Below, piece by piece: positions 12,279 through 24,200 of a stretch of DNA of 64,000 nt. The notes beneath the pieces are model-generated. The model saw only the letters and a list, made by a program, of their open reading frames with translations. It searched no databases and was not told the DNA's origin. The translations under genes were made by a program, and so were the position numbers. This DNA is from Brienomyrus brachyistius (lineage: Eukaryota; Chordata; Actinopteri; Osteoglossiformes; Mormyridae). Position 1 is the stretch's first letter, and each line of letters opens with the position of its first letter. The stretch spans positions 3,489,832 to 3,553,831 of the forward strand of contig NC_064538.1 in the NCBI RefSeq assembly GCF_023856365.1. Reading direction: 5' to 3'.

Positions 12279-15048
12279 GTCTCCTTCCTGATACCAGATT
12301 ATCTGTCACAATAGGGCAGTTCATGCCTCAGGTGTGGAAATCACTGAACTTGGCCAAGAAAAAGAAATCAAACATTTCACAGGTTCTCTTCCAATTAACC
12401 CCACAACCAGGCTCTCGGCACAGGCGTGCTTTCAAGTGGACCGTAGACACCAGGGACATCATTTCTAACATGACCAGGTGGATTTTGCTAAAGTTAAAAA
12501 ATGGTTTTGATTTAGCCTATAAAGAGAACCAGCAACTATCAGTTCAAATACATGAAATTCATAAGGACTTCAGTGATGAGAGAACTACAGTTGGCCAGGG
12601 GTACGATGGGGAATGTGCTTGGCCTTAAGCGATCGTGATGGTCAGGAGATTGAAACCACAGGGAACAGTTAACTTGGCCAACAGGATTCATTAACATTCA
12701 TTTCCAAACGTTAAAACATCACAAAGCAAGTCTAAAATAATATTGGGTTTTAATGATTTGATGACAATTGTGTACATATAAGAAGATAACGATTTAACAA
12801 TAAATATTTACTTTTTAAAGTTTTAGGCACCAAAAAGCATGAATTAAGCTCCCATTAATGTGAAACATTACATCATTACAAAGAAACATGAAGAGAAAAC
12901 AACATTCAAAAGCAATTGAGAATAATTGAGGAGTGTATTAACTGTAATTGCTTCTGGGAGAACTGCAAAGCCCTATGCTAATCAAAACCAGATAAATTAA
13001 CTATTCAAAATAGAGATATCTTGCCAAATCGTTATATAAATCGTTCTCCTTTCATCAAAAATAATTGATTGTACTCACCAATTACTGAGCAGGAGCTACA
13101 GTAGAGATGGAGGCTGGGTCTGCAGAACCTGTGCTCTCAGTGGCATTCTAAGGGACAGATTTAAGCATGAAAATCGTGTGGCCAGCAATTAAGACTTCCT
13201 TAATGAGCAATCTGTCTTGGAAGTGACGTTGGTCCCGTTACTAAATACCACAACACAATTAATTTCGCACCTGATATCATGGCTATAAAAAAAAGCATAT
13301 TTTGAAAATTGTGAAACTGCAAAAACAGGTAAGGTAAAATATTAGTATTGTTTGTATACTTTCAAAGCATATTAGATTAATTTTGTTGCAAAGGTCATTG
13401 TTAAATAGTTTTGCAGAAATGCACAAAGAACCAATATACCTGCACTGGCAACAACACAGGCGACAAAAGTCCTCTTTGTTCGGAGGCGAGAAGTGAATTG
13501 GGGTTACTGGCCCAATTTCCCAATTATTCAACTTTCAAGAAATTTGTTCATCACGTTGAAGTAGATTGAATCTCTCAGCAAAAAAATTATACTAGAATCT
13601 TTCACATGCTTAGCTGACACATTAACAGACAACTTCTACCAGTTTATACTGGATTAAAAACCTTACTGGTTCTAAAACAGGGCCTTTACTGGAATGGCAA
13701 ATGGCAATGTTTGGGTTATGGGTCGATGTCCTAAAGCTGTATGACCCGCTGCTCTCATTACATGTTTAAATACCTCTCCATTCATCACAAGGCTCAGCGA
13801 TGCCAAGAACACAGAGCAGGAAAAAGATTCTCCTGAGCCAGCAGGTCCTGAGGCTCCCCCTCCGTCTCACAGAAGAGCTTAAAGTCAGCCTGACTAAATC
13901 ATACCTAAGAATAGACAAAGTGACAGATGTCATTGTGATGCTTCTGGGCTGTGAATGCACAGCACGTGGATAAATAATGATGAAACGGCACCTCAGAGGG
14001 CAAGCAAATCTGGCTCTGCTCCCGCTGCTGTCAGCAGAAGGTGGAGAGAGACAGCTGAACTTCCTCTAAAAATGTACCCAGCGCAGGGAAGGAGAAGGGG
14101 CCACTTAGCCAGAATAATCACCTTGTTTTTTTCCCCAGACGTTTCAAACAATCAAGCAATGATAGATCAACAGTCCTCTTTATGAGGAAATGTCAGACAA
14201 ATGAGTGTAAATTACTTCAGAGAACAACACAGTCTAAGGAAGTTAACAAAATAAAGGAGTATCATGTAGATGTACTTACATACATATAGAGGATTCTTAT
14301 TTTTATTCTTTACAGATTATAATCTTAATACAGATTATAACGTTTGTCCTATATTACAGTATCAAATTAGGTCTTGAATCTATGTCCATTATCAAAGGTG
14401 CAATTCTGTACAAGTTGATTCTGTTTGACATATTATCTCGCCATGCCGACGAAACGGGTTAAACTTCCCCGAATGGATCCAATTTAGGAGAGAGAAACAG
14501 TGTCCTAAAGTGACCCGCCTCAGGAGTCTTTGAAACACCTGGGAGGGGCTATGGGGTCTTTTATCGTCTGCTTGTCTGACTCACTTCCTGTGAGCAATGT
14601 TCAGGCTCCCAGACATGCCTCCTCGCCACTCCAGCATAGCGCGATGTTAATTCGCTGGGCATGGATCTCGCGTGAGACCAAAACCGCAAAGGAACAGGCT
14701 GCCGTTGGAATGTACCATTCTGTGTCAAGTCTCGAAGAATGAATGGTGAGGCCGTGTGATAAACCACCTGAGAAAGGTTGGCATTTCTCAGAGAATGCCA
14801 GGAAGTGCCCTCATCACGTTAAGCCCATCACCTGGACATTTAGGAACAGAAGGGGGTCCAGGCCGGGTCACTAATTAGCTAGGCTTGCTGTGTCCATCAC
14901 CTGCACTATTTAAAGAGTAACTGCAGAATGGATGACTGGCCCCACCCACTTTGCCTAAAAAGAAGAAGTAGGAAATGCTGCAGGTAAACAACTCTGCACG
15001 GCCTGCCTCGGCTCCGAGCTGCTGTACTTCATCCCCTCAGAATGCGTT
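12279..15048. other. Non-coding sequence upstream of the promoter
   Basis: No repeat family is recognised. An open frame of 101 codons at 12323-12628 has mixed composition but no recognisable domain and no support as an exon. TATTTAAA at 14907 resembles a TATA box but lies about 870 bp from the start codon in non-CpG sequence, so its role is doubtful. Proximal enhancers of the gene at 15.8 kb could lie here. Confidence 0.45.
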
Positions 15049-15064
15049 GGGGGGGGGGGGGGGG
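15049..15064. repeat. G16 homopolymer
   Basis: An uninterrupted run of 16 G about 0.7 kb upstream of the first coding exon. On a transcript or single strand it could form a G-quadruplex. Confidence 0.95.
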
Positions 15065-15419
15065 TCCACAGTCCCATGATCGATGCAGAGGCAGGACTGA
15101 GAGAGAGTAGGAGAGAGGAGAAGCTGGAAGCAGGGAGGTGAGATGCTAAAGGGAATCAGATGAGCTGTCCCATAAGCTCACAGCAGAAATCTTCCCCCCT
15201 CCCCCAGAGCGAGGGTGACGTTCATCTGAAAGACTGGGGCGATGCTCACCTGCACATTTTAATACCCCCCCACACCTCCATTCAGCAGAACCTGGCAGCT
15301 AATCAGGTGCTGAGCAGTAAGGCTGTAGTGGCAACAGCAGGAGCAGCTCAGGACGTCAGAGCTGCACATGCATCTCACACGCACCCACATGCAAAACACC
15401 CCCCCCATCCTGCCATCGG

Positions 15420-15780
15420 GATTCTCCCTCTCTCTCTCTCCTTCTCCCTCTCTCTCTCCCTCTCTCGCTGAGATCACGACTCCGCACGCCTTTCTCCTGC
15501 AGCTGGAGCGCTCTCTCTTCGCATCGTCCGCCTGCTCTCTCGCGGGGTCCACAGGGAAGAGCTGACGCCGAGGCTAGCAGTGCCACCTGCGCAGGGTAAC
15601 CCGGGGCGACCGCGGACGACAGCACACCGGCGACCTCCATCGGGAGGGGAGCAGAGAGCCCTCGGCACCTGAAAGAAGGGGATCAGTCTGCTCAGCCAGC
15701 CGCGACGTGGGACCGTTGACCTTCGCCGCCCCCTGTGCTGCGTGTAGGGGGCGGGAACACCCCCTCCGTACCGACCGGCC
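15420..15780 (+). promoter_or_regulatory. CpG-rich promoter / 5' leader of the kazrin-like gene
   Basis: The region opens with a pyrimidine-rich CT tract (15423-15468). It then becomes strikingly CpG-rich: I count roughly thirty CpG dinucleotides between 15470 and 15780, in a window where CpG is otherwise scarce. A GC box (GGGGGCGGG) sits at about 15747. No convincing TATA box is present, as is usual for CpG-island promoters. The transcription start cannot be placed from sequence alone. The region probably contains both core promoter and 5' untranslated leader, directly before the start codon at 15781. Confidence 0.6.
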
Positions 15781-15856
15781 ATGGAGGAGACCCTCACCTG
15801 CAGCAACACAACCTTCACGCAGGTTTTTGGCAATCAGGGGCAGCTCATGCAAGCCA
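15781..15856 (+). CDS. KAZN: First coding exon, kazrin-like protein (N-terminus)
   Basis: The exon encodes 25 residues plus one base of the next codon. It starts MEETLTCSNTTFTQ and ends GNQGQLMQA. The ATG lies in a strong initiation context (G at -3, G at +4) just after a CpG-rich leader. The donor A|GTGAGT at 15856/15857 is close to consensus and leaves phase 1, which matches the phase of the exon at 56271. The open frame runs on past the donor, but that part reads through intron and includes C/T-rich and poly-C sequence. The protein name is inferred from the joined exons and the giant first intron. Kazrins are cytoplasmic/junctional coiled-coil proteins with C-terminal SAM domains that bind periplakin and endosomal/cytoskeletal partners. 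That the exon is real is more certain than the name. A paralogue or another coiled-coil gene is possible. Confidence 0.6.
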
Positions 15857-15862
15857 GTGAGT
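15857..15862 (+). other. Splice donor of exon 1
   Basis: GTGAGT follows the exon base A at 15856. It is a near-perfect U1 match in positions +1 to +6, and defines the end of the first coding exon in phase 1. Confidence 0.7.
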
Positions 15863-17741
15863 ACCCAGCAGCCTCTGTCTCTCTCTCGCTCATACACACA
15901 CCCCTGGTCCCAGCTGTGGACCCTTTACCTCCCCTATCCCCCCCCCCGCCACCCAAGCATGTGCTTTTATGTAACATGTCGGCAAGTCTCTCACCTCGGC
16001 TTCTCGTTTTCCTGCACGGCGCCATTATTGTAAGTTTTGAGACGTTTAGGGACTCTGGGCTCTGGACAGGGACAGCCTGTGGACAACGAAGTGTCACCTT
16101 CGCAGAGCTTGGGAGTAAAAGCACTAAAACAGAGCCCTGGTGTTTTGGAGCCTGGTGGCCAAAACGTGGGGTTGGGTTTGTCGAAATGAAGGGCTGCAGA
16201 GCTGCTGTGACGGGGAGCCGCTTTCCGCAGTTCTGTGCGGTTAGATGTCAGTCTTTCGCTCTCGCTACATAACTAGGGTTCTGTACCAACCTGATCTCAT
16301 GACAGCGCCTAAGAGGTTTTCCAACGTGTGGGGTGAAAATGTGCGCTGTTCACGCTCACAACGCCTACGTGTGATGGCTTGTGGTATTGACCCAAGATGT
16401 AACACGGGGCAGAAACATCTATGGACGGTTTTGTTCAAAGCTGGTGACACACTGCTCAAAACTCTCATTGCCTCAGTTTACCTAAAGCCTGCCTGTGTAG
16501 AACATAAATAATGTGCTGTTTTCCGTATTGGTTGTGTATTTGTATTACACACCTTCCTGTGTTTTGTGTATATTCATGTAGATGCTTAATATCAATTTAA
16601 AACTCTTCACATCTCAGTCACTCCAAACCTTCTGGATTAGACCACTAGCGTATTCCTTACTTATTGTGTTTTTGAATTGCATGAAAATGAAGCACTGGAG
16701 ATGATCAGATAGAGGTTTATGTGGTTTAAATTGTGTAGAGCATCCTTGCCGTTGTAACTCATGTAACACACCTTTCTGCATGACCCTAATAATTTGAGAG
16801 TTTAGCCCTGAACAGCAGGCAACGCTGCAGGCACATATACCCCTGTGTACGTGCCAGGGTGCATCAGCTTTCGGCTTGTGCTCTCGGGTAATGCTGTGTG
16901 ATTGCTGTGTTTGAGGGATTGCACACATATGTTCTCAGCAGCTGACTGATGCATAGTCTGTACTAGGTTGTAGTCTAGGGCTCCGGCAAAATCTGGGGCC
17001 CCTCTCCGGGAAAAATGAAATAGTTAAACATATTAAATCTGGTCGATTGATCCCCTAGTGAGATATGTACCTCCGCAACTGAACCTCCAAGCTCAGTGTC
17101 AGCAGAATGCCCCCACGGAAGTTAATTCACCCTGTGTGTTATAATAAACCACACACACACACACACGTACTCACCTGGACTGTATGGGTAGTGTGTAGTG
17201 ATCAAGCTGATGGTAATTATGATGCAGGGTCACTGATCGGTGGTTTGGCAGGGTATGGTGTAACTAAAACATTTTTCGGGACGTGAGTACAGAAGTGTGT
17301 GTCTCACGGAGAGGATTTAATGGAGGGCCCAGCTGTCATGCTGCACCAAAATATACTCATTTCACCTTAAATCTGGCCTCACTTCACTGCTCAGCTCCAG
17401 AAATATTGAGGTGGAGACATTAATTAGGCAGAAGCTGACACAAAGCAGTTACAGAACACTAAACACCAGAGCAGGGCATGAATCTAATTATTAATTACTA
17501 GTTATACAACATTCAGAAAGTGCTTGGAAGCAGTTTAATTGAATTACGTTTGTCTGAATTATTTCCCATCGTGTCTGCGGAGCGAGCAGATGTTGTGAGT
17601 AGCGCGAGAGCCAAACTCGGCAGAAGAATGCTGGCCGTCCGCCGACATCTTCCTCTGCTGGCAGGCAGGTGCCACACGGTCGGTCCTAGGTGGCGTAGCA
17701 TGAAGCCGCCAGCTAATCCAGAGGCTGCATCCCAGTGCTTT
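15863..17741 (+). other. Start of intron 1, nothing recognised
   Basis: The first few hundred bases are still fairly GC-rich with a poly-C patch near 15940. A short CA run lies at about 17150-17167. I see no repeat family or exon. First-intron starts often hold regulatory elements, but none can be named here. Confidence 0.5.
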
Positions 17742-17780
17742 CAGAAATGCGTACAGAAATGCGTACAGAAATGCGTACAG
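17742..17780. repeat. 12-bp tandem repeat, three units
   Basis: The unit CAGAAATGCGTA occurs three times head to tail, followed by a partial copy (CAGACGCA). It is a small minisatellite seed inside intron 1. The apparent open frame through it (repeated MRTE/KCVQ) is incidental. Confidence 0.92.
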
Positions 17781-17862
17781 ACGCAGGTGAGCGACTGAGG
17801 TGAATCCAGTGGCAGGTCAGAAAAAAGCACAGTGTCCGGCTCATGCACAGATGCGCCCCTGA

Positions 17863-17881
17863 GGGGGGGGGGGGGGGGGGG
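17863..17881. repeat. G19 homopolymer
   Basis: An uninterrupted run of 19 G, a possible G-quadruplex or sequencing-difficult site. Confidence 0.95.
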
Positions 17882-18842
17882 CAGTGTCGCCTTCCAGTGA
17901 ACAGACAGCCTAAATACACACGCATCACTCACAGGTAGAGCGCAGGGTGACGCATTCCCATCTCAGCACGCAAAACCTGCTCTGACAGTCAGTTCCAACT
18001 GTGTCCCTTATATTAGCGAATCATGTGTCACTTCACTTAACTGAAAATGATTTACTTTGAGAATAAATGTATATTACAATTGTTCATTTTTACTACATAA
18101 ATCATATCAGTGTAAATTATAAATGTTTCTTTTCAGTGCTGGAATTCCTCTCTCCATATAATAAATACTGCTTGTATGTTGTAATGTTTTATTCGCAAGC
18201 AAATAAAAGCTTTATGAATATTGTGGCGGATACAAGATTCTTGAGAGCGATGAGTCACAAACTCATTTTCCCATTCAAACGGGGAGCTTTCACTGCTCAT
18301 AAGATATTCTTACAGCTTAAATATATCCTGACAGTTACAGCGACACCTATAGTAGCTGGGCAGTTACATTAATATACCCCTAGAAGAGAAATTATTTTAA
18401 ATAGGTCCCAGTCAGGCAACCTGAGGAATCAAATTATTCTTAATAAACGGAATAAGGCCCTTGCTTATGTCCCAGGCAGGTGCGGCTGCATTAATAAACT
18501 CCGTTGATGGAGCATTAAAGTTTCATGTAAAGCTATTTAAACCCTGTGATGAAAACCCTCTGGTCCTAATCGAGCTTGTAATGTGGTTTGTGCGGCGGCT
18601 CCTGTCTGTGTCACACCAAAGCACCCCTGGTAATTCCGGACCTCCGGCTGCTCGAGTCCTTCCCTTCTCCTCTTGGGATCAGCACGGAATATCATAAATA
18701 ATATTCTTTGTCTGGATTTGTCTGTCCACCGTTCATGACCAGCCGCGGCAGGCGTCTGGCATGCATGAATGCATCGCTGTGTTATGAAGAACATGCCCTG
18801 ATTATTAGCATTTAGCATATGGTCGTTTGGGAGGCCGTGTGC
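17882..18842 (+). other. Intronic stretch, nothing recognised
   Basis: AT-rich up to about 18550, then more balanced. No exon or repeat family is supported. Confidence 0.5.
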
Positions 18843-18850
18843 CTCTACAG

Positions 18851-19001
18851 CAGGGGTCTCCAAGTCCGGTCCAGGAGCGCGACTATCCGGTATCCGGTTT
18901 TCTGATGAGCCACACCTGTTCCTGGTATTTACCTGACAGCTTGTCAGCAGACAAGTAGGATAGAAAACCTACTGGACAGTATTTGCAGGACCGGAGTCCT
19001 G
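18851..19001. mobile_element. hAT-type MITE with 8-bp target duplication
   Basis: This 151-bp element begins CAGGGGTCTCCAAGTCCGGTCC and ends GGACCGGAGTCCTG, so the termini form imperfect inverted repeats. Both sides carry the same 8-bp word CTCTACAG (18843-18850 and 19002-19009). An 8-bp target duplication with CAGGGG-type termini is the signature of the hAT superfamily. It has no coding capacity and would have been mobilised by a transposase made elsewhere. Confidence 0.85.
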
Positions 19002-19261
19002 CTCTACAGTGCGTGTTGGGATTTTTCCCCACCTGCATCTGATTCTGGACTACAGGAAACGTTATGAATACATAAGGGCTTTTCAAAGACCTTTTTATGA
19101 CAAATCTCTAGCGTGAGAGGTGGTGGGAAACCTAGAGCTAAACTGCCACTTCCAGTCTGGCTCAGATTGACATTAGAGTCATATCTAACAGCACGTATGT
19201 ATCTTTTTATATGAGTCATCCCACAATCGGTCTTTCAGATTGAACCTCGCTCTGTCCCCAT

Positions 19262-19365
19262 GCAATTTGCATATTTTTCCATGTGTAGTGTGATTTTCCT
19301 CTGGGTACTTTGGTTCCATTGCAATGCAAAAACATACTGTGAGGCATAATTAGTGACTTCAAACC
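19262..19365 (+). mobile_element. Degenerate SINE body fragment
   Basis: The words ATTTGCATATTTTTCC, TTTTCCTCTGGGTACTTTGG and AAAAACATACTGTGAGGCATAATTAG match, in order, diverged parts of the SINE body seen at 11211 and 33058. The tRNA head and tail are not recognisable. It is an old truncated copy. Confidence 0.6.
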
Positions 19366-19369
19366 CCAT

Positions 19370-22300
19370 TGTTACGCAAGGTTGTTATATAGATCTTGAA
19401 AACTATTACAAAAAAACTAAAATTACAATGTCCACAGCAATACAATCAAAAAAACTGTAGAAAAAAATTATAACTGCAGCAAAATTAAAACCCTAAAACT
19501 CGGAAAGTAGATGAGTGAGGTGGGAGTGATGTTTTTGATTTTGTAGGAAAATGTCAAAGGCAGCACTACCGAACGAGCTAGAATTAACACGGAGAAATGT
19601 GAGAGGGCTGTCTTTCCTAAAACTGCCCCAGTGGCTTAAGGTCTGCACAGTGTCCCTGCCACCCAGGGCTTTGTGCTGCATGTTTTCTCAGTGTACAGAC
19701 TATCCTCAGCTTCCTTTCAGGTTTGAAGATGCCCTCTCTGTCTATTTCCCTACACTAATGCTTAAAGCGGCTGTTTTGTAGTTGCAGTAATGAATACCAT
19801 TCATTACTGAAAAATATCAAGAAATTGTCTTCATTGTGTTTTAATGTGTTCTGTTGGATTCATTTTTATGTGTCAGCTGGTGATTTATTCGCCATTTACA
19901 TAAGTGCATTGGGATGCTTATTTTCACACGTCATCTCTCTCTCCTCTGAGACAGACAGACAGTCACATACAGGTGAAAGCAAAGTTTGGGGTCCGGGCAC
20001 AGGGTCTGGACATTTACCTGGCTGCCCTGGAGCATTTCTGGGGGGGTGGGGGGGGGTTAAAGGCCTTAGTTATGTGTCTTATGGCGCTGTGGCTGCTGAT
20101 CCAGGGCTGGGGCTCAGACCAGTAGCCTTCTGGTCACAGGCACAGAGGCTTGACCTGCTGCTATTTGAAGTTTCCCCGCATGCTGATTCTCATACAAACA
20201 TTTCGCAGTAGCATGTCCTGCTGTAATGAATTTCACTAACCATATATGCCCTTGTAATTCAGCTCACTCTTTCGAATACCTACTTTAATCAAGGCTTTTA
20301 TCAAAGCAATGACAAATAATACTAAATTTAAACTAAAACTAGTCATATCAAAACTATGTACTGGTGTACCTGCTTCATATCCAGTGACTCTGAGTGGGTA
20401 ATTGCCTATTTGAAAAAAACAGGCATCGCTATCCAGTGAATAGTATTATTTATTGATTTAGAACATGATTAATTGGTAAGACCATAATTCTGTTTTGTCA
20501 GAATAGTAGCCGTTGACTAATGCTTGTCCAGACGGCTCATGCTTCGTGAGTCTGCCGTTGCAGTCTTCAGTGGGGTGTTTAGCCTGACTTGGTTCACTCG
20601 TCATTATTAACCACGTCTCACGTGTCGGATTCAGGAGACCAAGCCTCCGTGTGGCACCTTAATGCCTTATCAGTGATGTTTACACCATTCGAGCTGCTTC
20701 CCTTGTAATCCAGTTGGTGCCAACAGAGCTCAATTGACCGGCTGGTTGCACACCATCATTTGTCATTCTGCGCAGGTTCCCCCCTCCCAATATAAAGGTA
20801 ATCCCGGTTTATTACTCCTCTCTGTCTTACCAGCAGCACGAGGTGTTAATATTAAGGGAAAGACTGCAATGCACAGGGCCACACGGTACGTGTGCCTGGT
20901 ATGAACGCGGTCTCTCTCTGGGCATATGCCGAGGACTGAGGAGTGGGGGAAAAAATAGCCAGGCTGCTGAAGCAAGCAAAAAACTAGCTTACATTTTTCA
21001 TTCTGCCTTCATCTCGAGAGTGCCGCCGGCTGTTCTCTGTAATACTCTCCACTGGTTCTCTCCACTTCAAATCAACATTATGTTGTTTCTCAAGAACAGA
21101 AGCCTTATCGGGTTGGCTGGGGTGCTCGGGTCAATCAGGGCTTGTAGTTTCTGCAAGCCCTTTATGGTGGTTATTTGGCTTTGCGCATTAGCTAGGCTTA
21201 CCCTTCATCAAAAGGATGCCAGAATGCAGTCTGGGTCATTCAGAACCAAATTGTAAAGAGTTTTACAGGGTTGTCAGCCCTCACGCCTCAGGCATGGCAC
21301 TCACGCATTCAGACCCTCACCTTCACGTAAGAAATCTTATGAAAAATCTATTTGTTCCATTGTGAACCTAAAATTAGCTACATCAGAAGTGTTGGGGTAG
21401 TATGCAAACCCTACAGACTATTTACAAGGTAATAAAACTCTAGCATACATGTAAAAACGTGTGTAGTGAAAATCTCACGGCAGCCAGCTGACCAAAGTCG
21501 TCAAGCCTCATTTAGAGTGTTGGGTTTTCGAAGATGGTTGAACAACAGTAAAGAATTTATTTTCTCCTTCCCACAAATAAATGAGCAGCCACCCTGATAT
21601 AACACGTGTGCATTTCCTCCGTTGAATGTAGGCGGTAAAATAGTATTATGAATGGAGAAGCATGCTCCGGCAGTCATGTGTGTGATTTTGAGAACACTGC
21701 CACCTACTGGGCTGCCCTATCACTGCAGGTAGTAGGGCGAGATGGACAGAGATGTCAAAAGTAGCAATGCTCAAGATGGTTCTGCTGAAGCATGATTCGG
21801 GCTGGTGAGGTGAGTGAGTGAGTCTGGGTTTCCCATTGGGCTGCTGTTCTCTGGCTCGGCCTGTCTCACGTTCCAAAGCCCTCATGGCTCCTTGGAGGCG
21901 CAGGATGATTGGTCAATCAATCAACAGCGTGCTGGAACCATTTAGGTATTGCGCATGAGCAACATGCAGTATGTCAGTTCCCAGAGACTTCTGAGAAGAT
22001 TATTGTGGGCAACAGTGATTAGAGTGGGAAAGATGAAAGGGAATTGATGATGTGAGCAGTATGTCTTCCAGGTCTGAGCAATAAGGAAATGTGAAATAAT
22101 TCAGCATGACGTGTATGAATTAGGAGTTTGGATGGCATATGAGGCTCTTCTGCACTGCTGCTTTGAGAAGAAGGCCATGAGAGCTGTGAAGGCAGCAGGA
22201 AGAGATGACTGCACCCACAAAGTACTTTTTCATTTAGAAGTGACAACAGGCGGGAATGGGGACATCGTATTTATACACTGTGCTATACAGAATGTGCTAA

Positions 22301-23978
22301 ACCGGCACATAATCCCCTCCACTAGCCGCTAACCGCTAAGCTTATCGCCCCTTGCACCAACCAGCCTTCTTTTTAAGATGTCCGTCTGAAGTACCCACCG
22401 ATAATCAGTTTCTAAGATATTACCCATGGTTGGAAAAACATGACATGGGCCTCCGACCCTTGGGTTGCAAATACAAGCGGGGGAACACAAGCGCTCCAGC
22501 CTAAATCTGAGCACGCTTGGTTCGTTAACAATCGCATTCCTCACATATGATTGTATGTCCAGCCTCTTAGCATTAGCATTAGTATGCATTGGTTCTTTGA
22601 TTGTGGATCCAGGAATGCAGCCCCAGACCCTGCAGTGGGAGGTGTCTTCTGTGGTATTCCTGAATGAAGTCCTACTGAGCTAATCAGCGATCTGCACCAC
22701 TGCTATAGCAAAGCGATGGTCCTTAACCTCCATAGGTCATTTCACAGCAGGAAGGGCCCCAGGGATGCTCTAGTTCCCGTGGAGGTCTAGAATCGCGTAC
22801 TTGGGGTGAGGGCTCTTCATTGTGACATCACAGCTTGACTGTCACATCTCAGTAAGGAACAGAAGCGTGCAGATGACACTTGCAGGCAGCTCAGGGAAGA
22901 CTGCTGTGTGATTACCAAGACAAGATGTTCTGTCCTCAGGATCTCCAGAAGAAACAGTGCAGGAAGGATGTAAACACGTTAAACTCTTTGGGACAGACCT
23001 GACAGGACACTGACTTGTGACCAGGAAGGTGCCAGCGAAAGCCCTGGGGAGGCGGCTCTGCTCTGCCCTTGAACAGAGTCCGTAACCTGAATTGCTCCAG
23101 TGAAATAAATAGCTGCTATTAACTGTCAGCTGAGGAGCAGTTCAACAAGAAGTCAGATAATAATTGCAGTCTTCTGCTGAAAATCAGAAATGCAGAGTGA
23201 CACCAGACTTGAATGTCTCCTTTGAAGGTCCCACTTTGTGTGTGTGATTTTTGCATTTTATTCTTGTAAAGATCAGTTTTTTATTTGACATGGAACAAGT
23301 CTCCCATTTTAGGTGGGTTTTGGCTTCATTGATAAATTCTGATATTATTGTTTTTTTTTGCTCGGGGTTAAGTGACAGCAGTCTTGGACAATTTCATTTT
23401 AGATTTACTGAAATCAATATGTAAACCCATAATGTGTGCGACATTCACCAATAACTCAGTAATATCTGAATTAAGGCCACTGTTGTCTTTGACATTGACA
23501 CTTATAGACTGTTGCCAAAAGTAACTACAATAAAAAAAATTCTGGTTTCAATGACTGAAAACTGACACTATAGGAAAAGTTTTGCACTGAAAATGGGGTT
23601 AGTCTTTATTTATGCAGAATCCATTTCACCTGGCTCTGACCCCAGTGTGTGCTTCACTGTAGGTATCAGTGCTTCTCATCCATGACCAGCAGACCTGCAC
23701 TGTGCAATGGTTCTGTGTTCAGGGGCGGCATGAAAAGGATTCAGCACTGGCTTCATGCTGCCCTGAACTCATCTAAATGCAGGAGCAGCATGAATGTCAG
23801 TAATAAAAGTCGTTTCCATCCTCCTTAATTTCACATTCACATGAAAGTCAGACGAAATGCGAGATGGAATTTCTGCTTGATCCACAGAGACTTCGCGCTA
23901 ATTCTCTTTTCTGTTCCGGTCAGCGGCCGCTGGTCAGCATTTCAGTGTCAATTGTGTTGCTCTGCTATAAGCTGAAGA
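19370..23978 (+). other. Intronic stretch, nothing recognised
   Basis: About 4.6 kb without a repeat family or exon that I can name. It has a G-rich run at 20040-20056. Open frames such as 19825-20211 (128 codons) and 20843-21256 (137 codons) have random-looking composition, include translated G runs, and lack splice support. Confidence 0.5.
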
Positions 23979-23986
23979 CTCTAAAC

Positions 23987-24192
23987 CAATGTTTCCCAAT
24001 CCGGTCCCTAGGGACCCACAGACGGCACTTGTTTTTGTTCCCTCCCAGCTCCCTACCGGGAGCAAAAACGTGGACTGCCTGGCAGGGAGCTCGGGGGGGG
24101 AAAAACATTGATTGTCTAGCAGGGAGCTGGGAGGGAGCAAAAACATGGACTCTCTAGCAGGGAGCTGGGAGGGAGCGGATTGTGAAACACTG
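23987..24192. mobile_element. hAT-type MITE with internal tandem repeats
   Basis: The termini CAATGTTTCCCAATCCGG and CGGATTGTGAAACACTG form an inverted repeat of about 17 bp. The flanking words CTCTAAAC (23979) and CTCTATAC (24193) agree at 7 of 8 positions, an eroded hAT-type target duplication. Inside, a unit of about 40 bp (GGGAGCAAAAACRTGGACT with CTAGCAGGGAGCTGGGA) is repeated about three times. The 97-codon open frame here is repeat translation. Confidence 0.8.
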
Positions 24193-24200
24193 CTCTATAC

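Noticed and set aside
12046..12324. Arg-Glu and Ser-Leu rich frames
   Set aside because: They translate the CT microsatellite on either strand.
14907..14914. TATTTAAA as a TATA box
   Set aside because: It is about 870 bp from the start codon and outside the CpG-rich block; AT-rich words like this are common nearby.
15474..15897. Minus-strand frames of 107-119 codons over the promoter
   Set aside because: They are GC-rich shadows opposite the leader and exon 1, Arg/Ser-rich with no recognisable domain.
15781..16272. A single 163-codon exon
   Set aside because: The frame after 15856 passes through a strong GTGAGT donor into C/T-rich and poly-C sequence, and the phase-matched partner exon at 56271 supports splicing instead.
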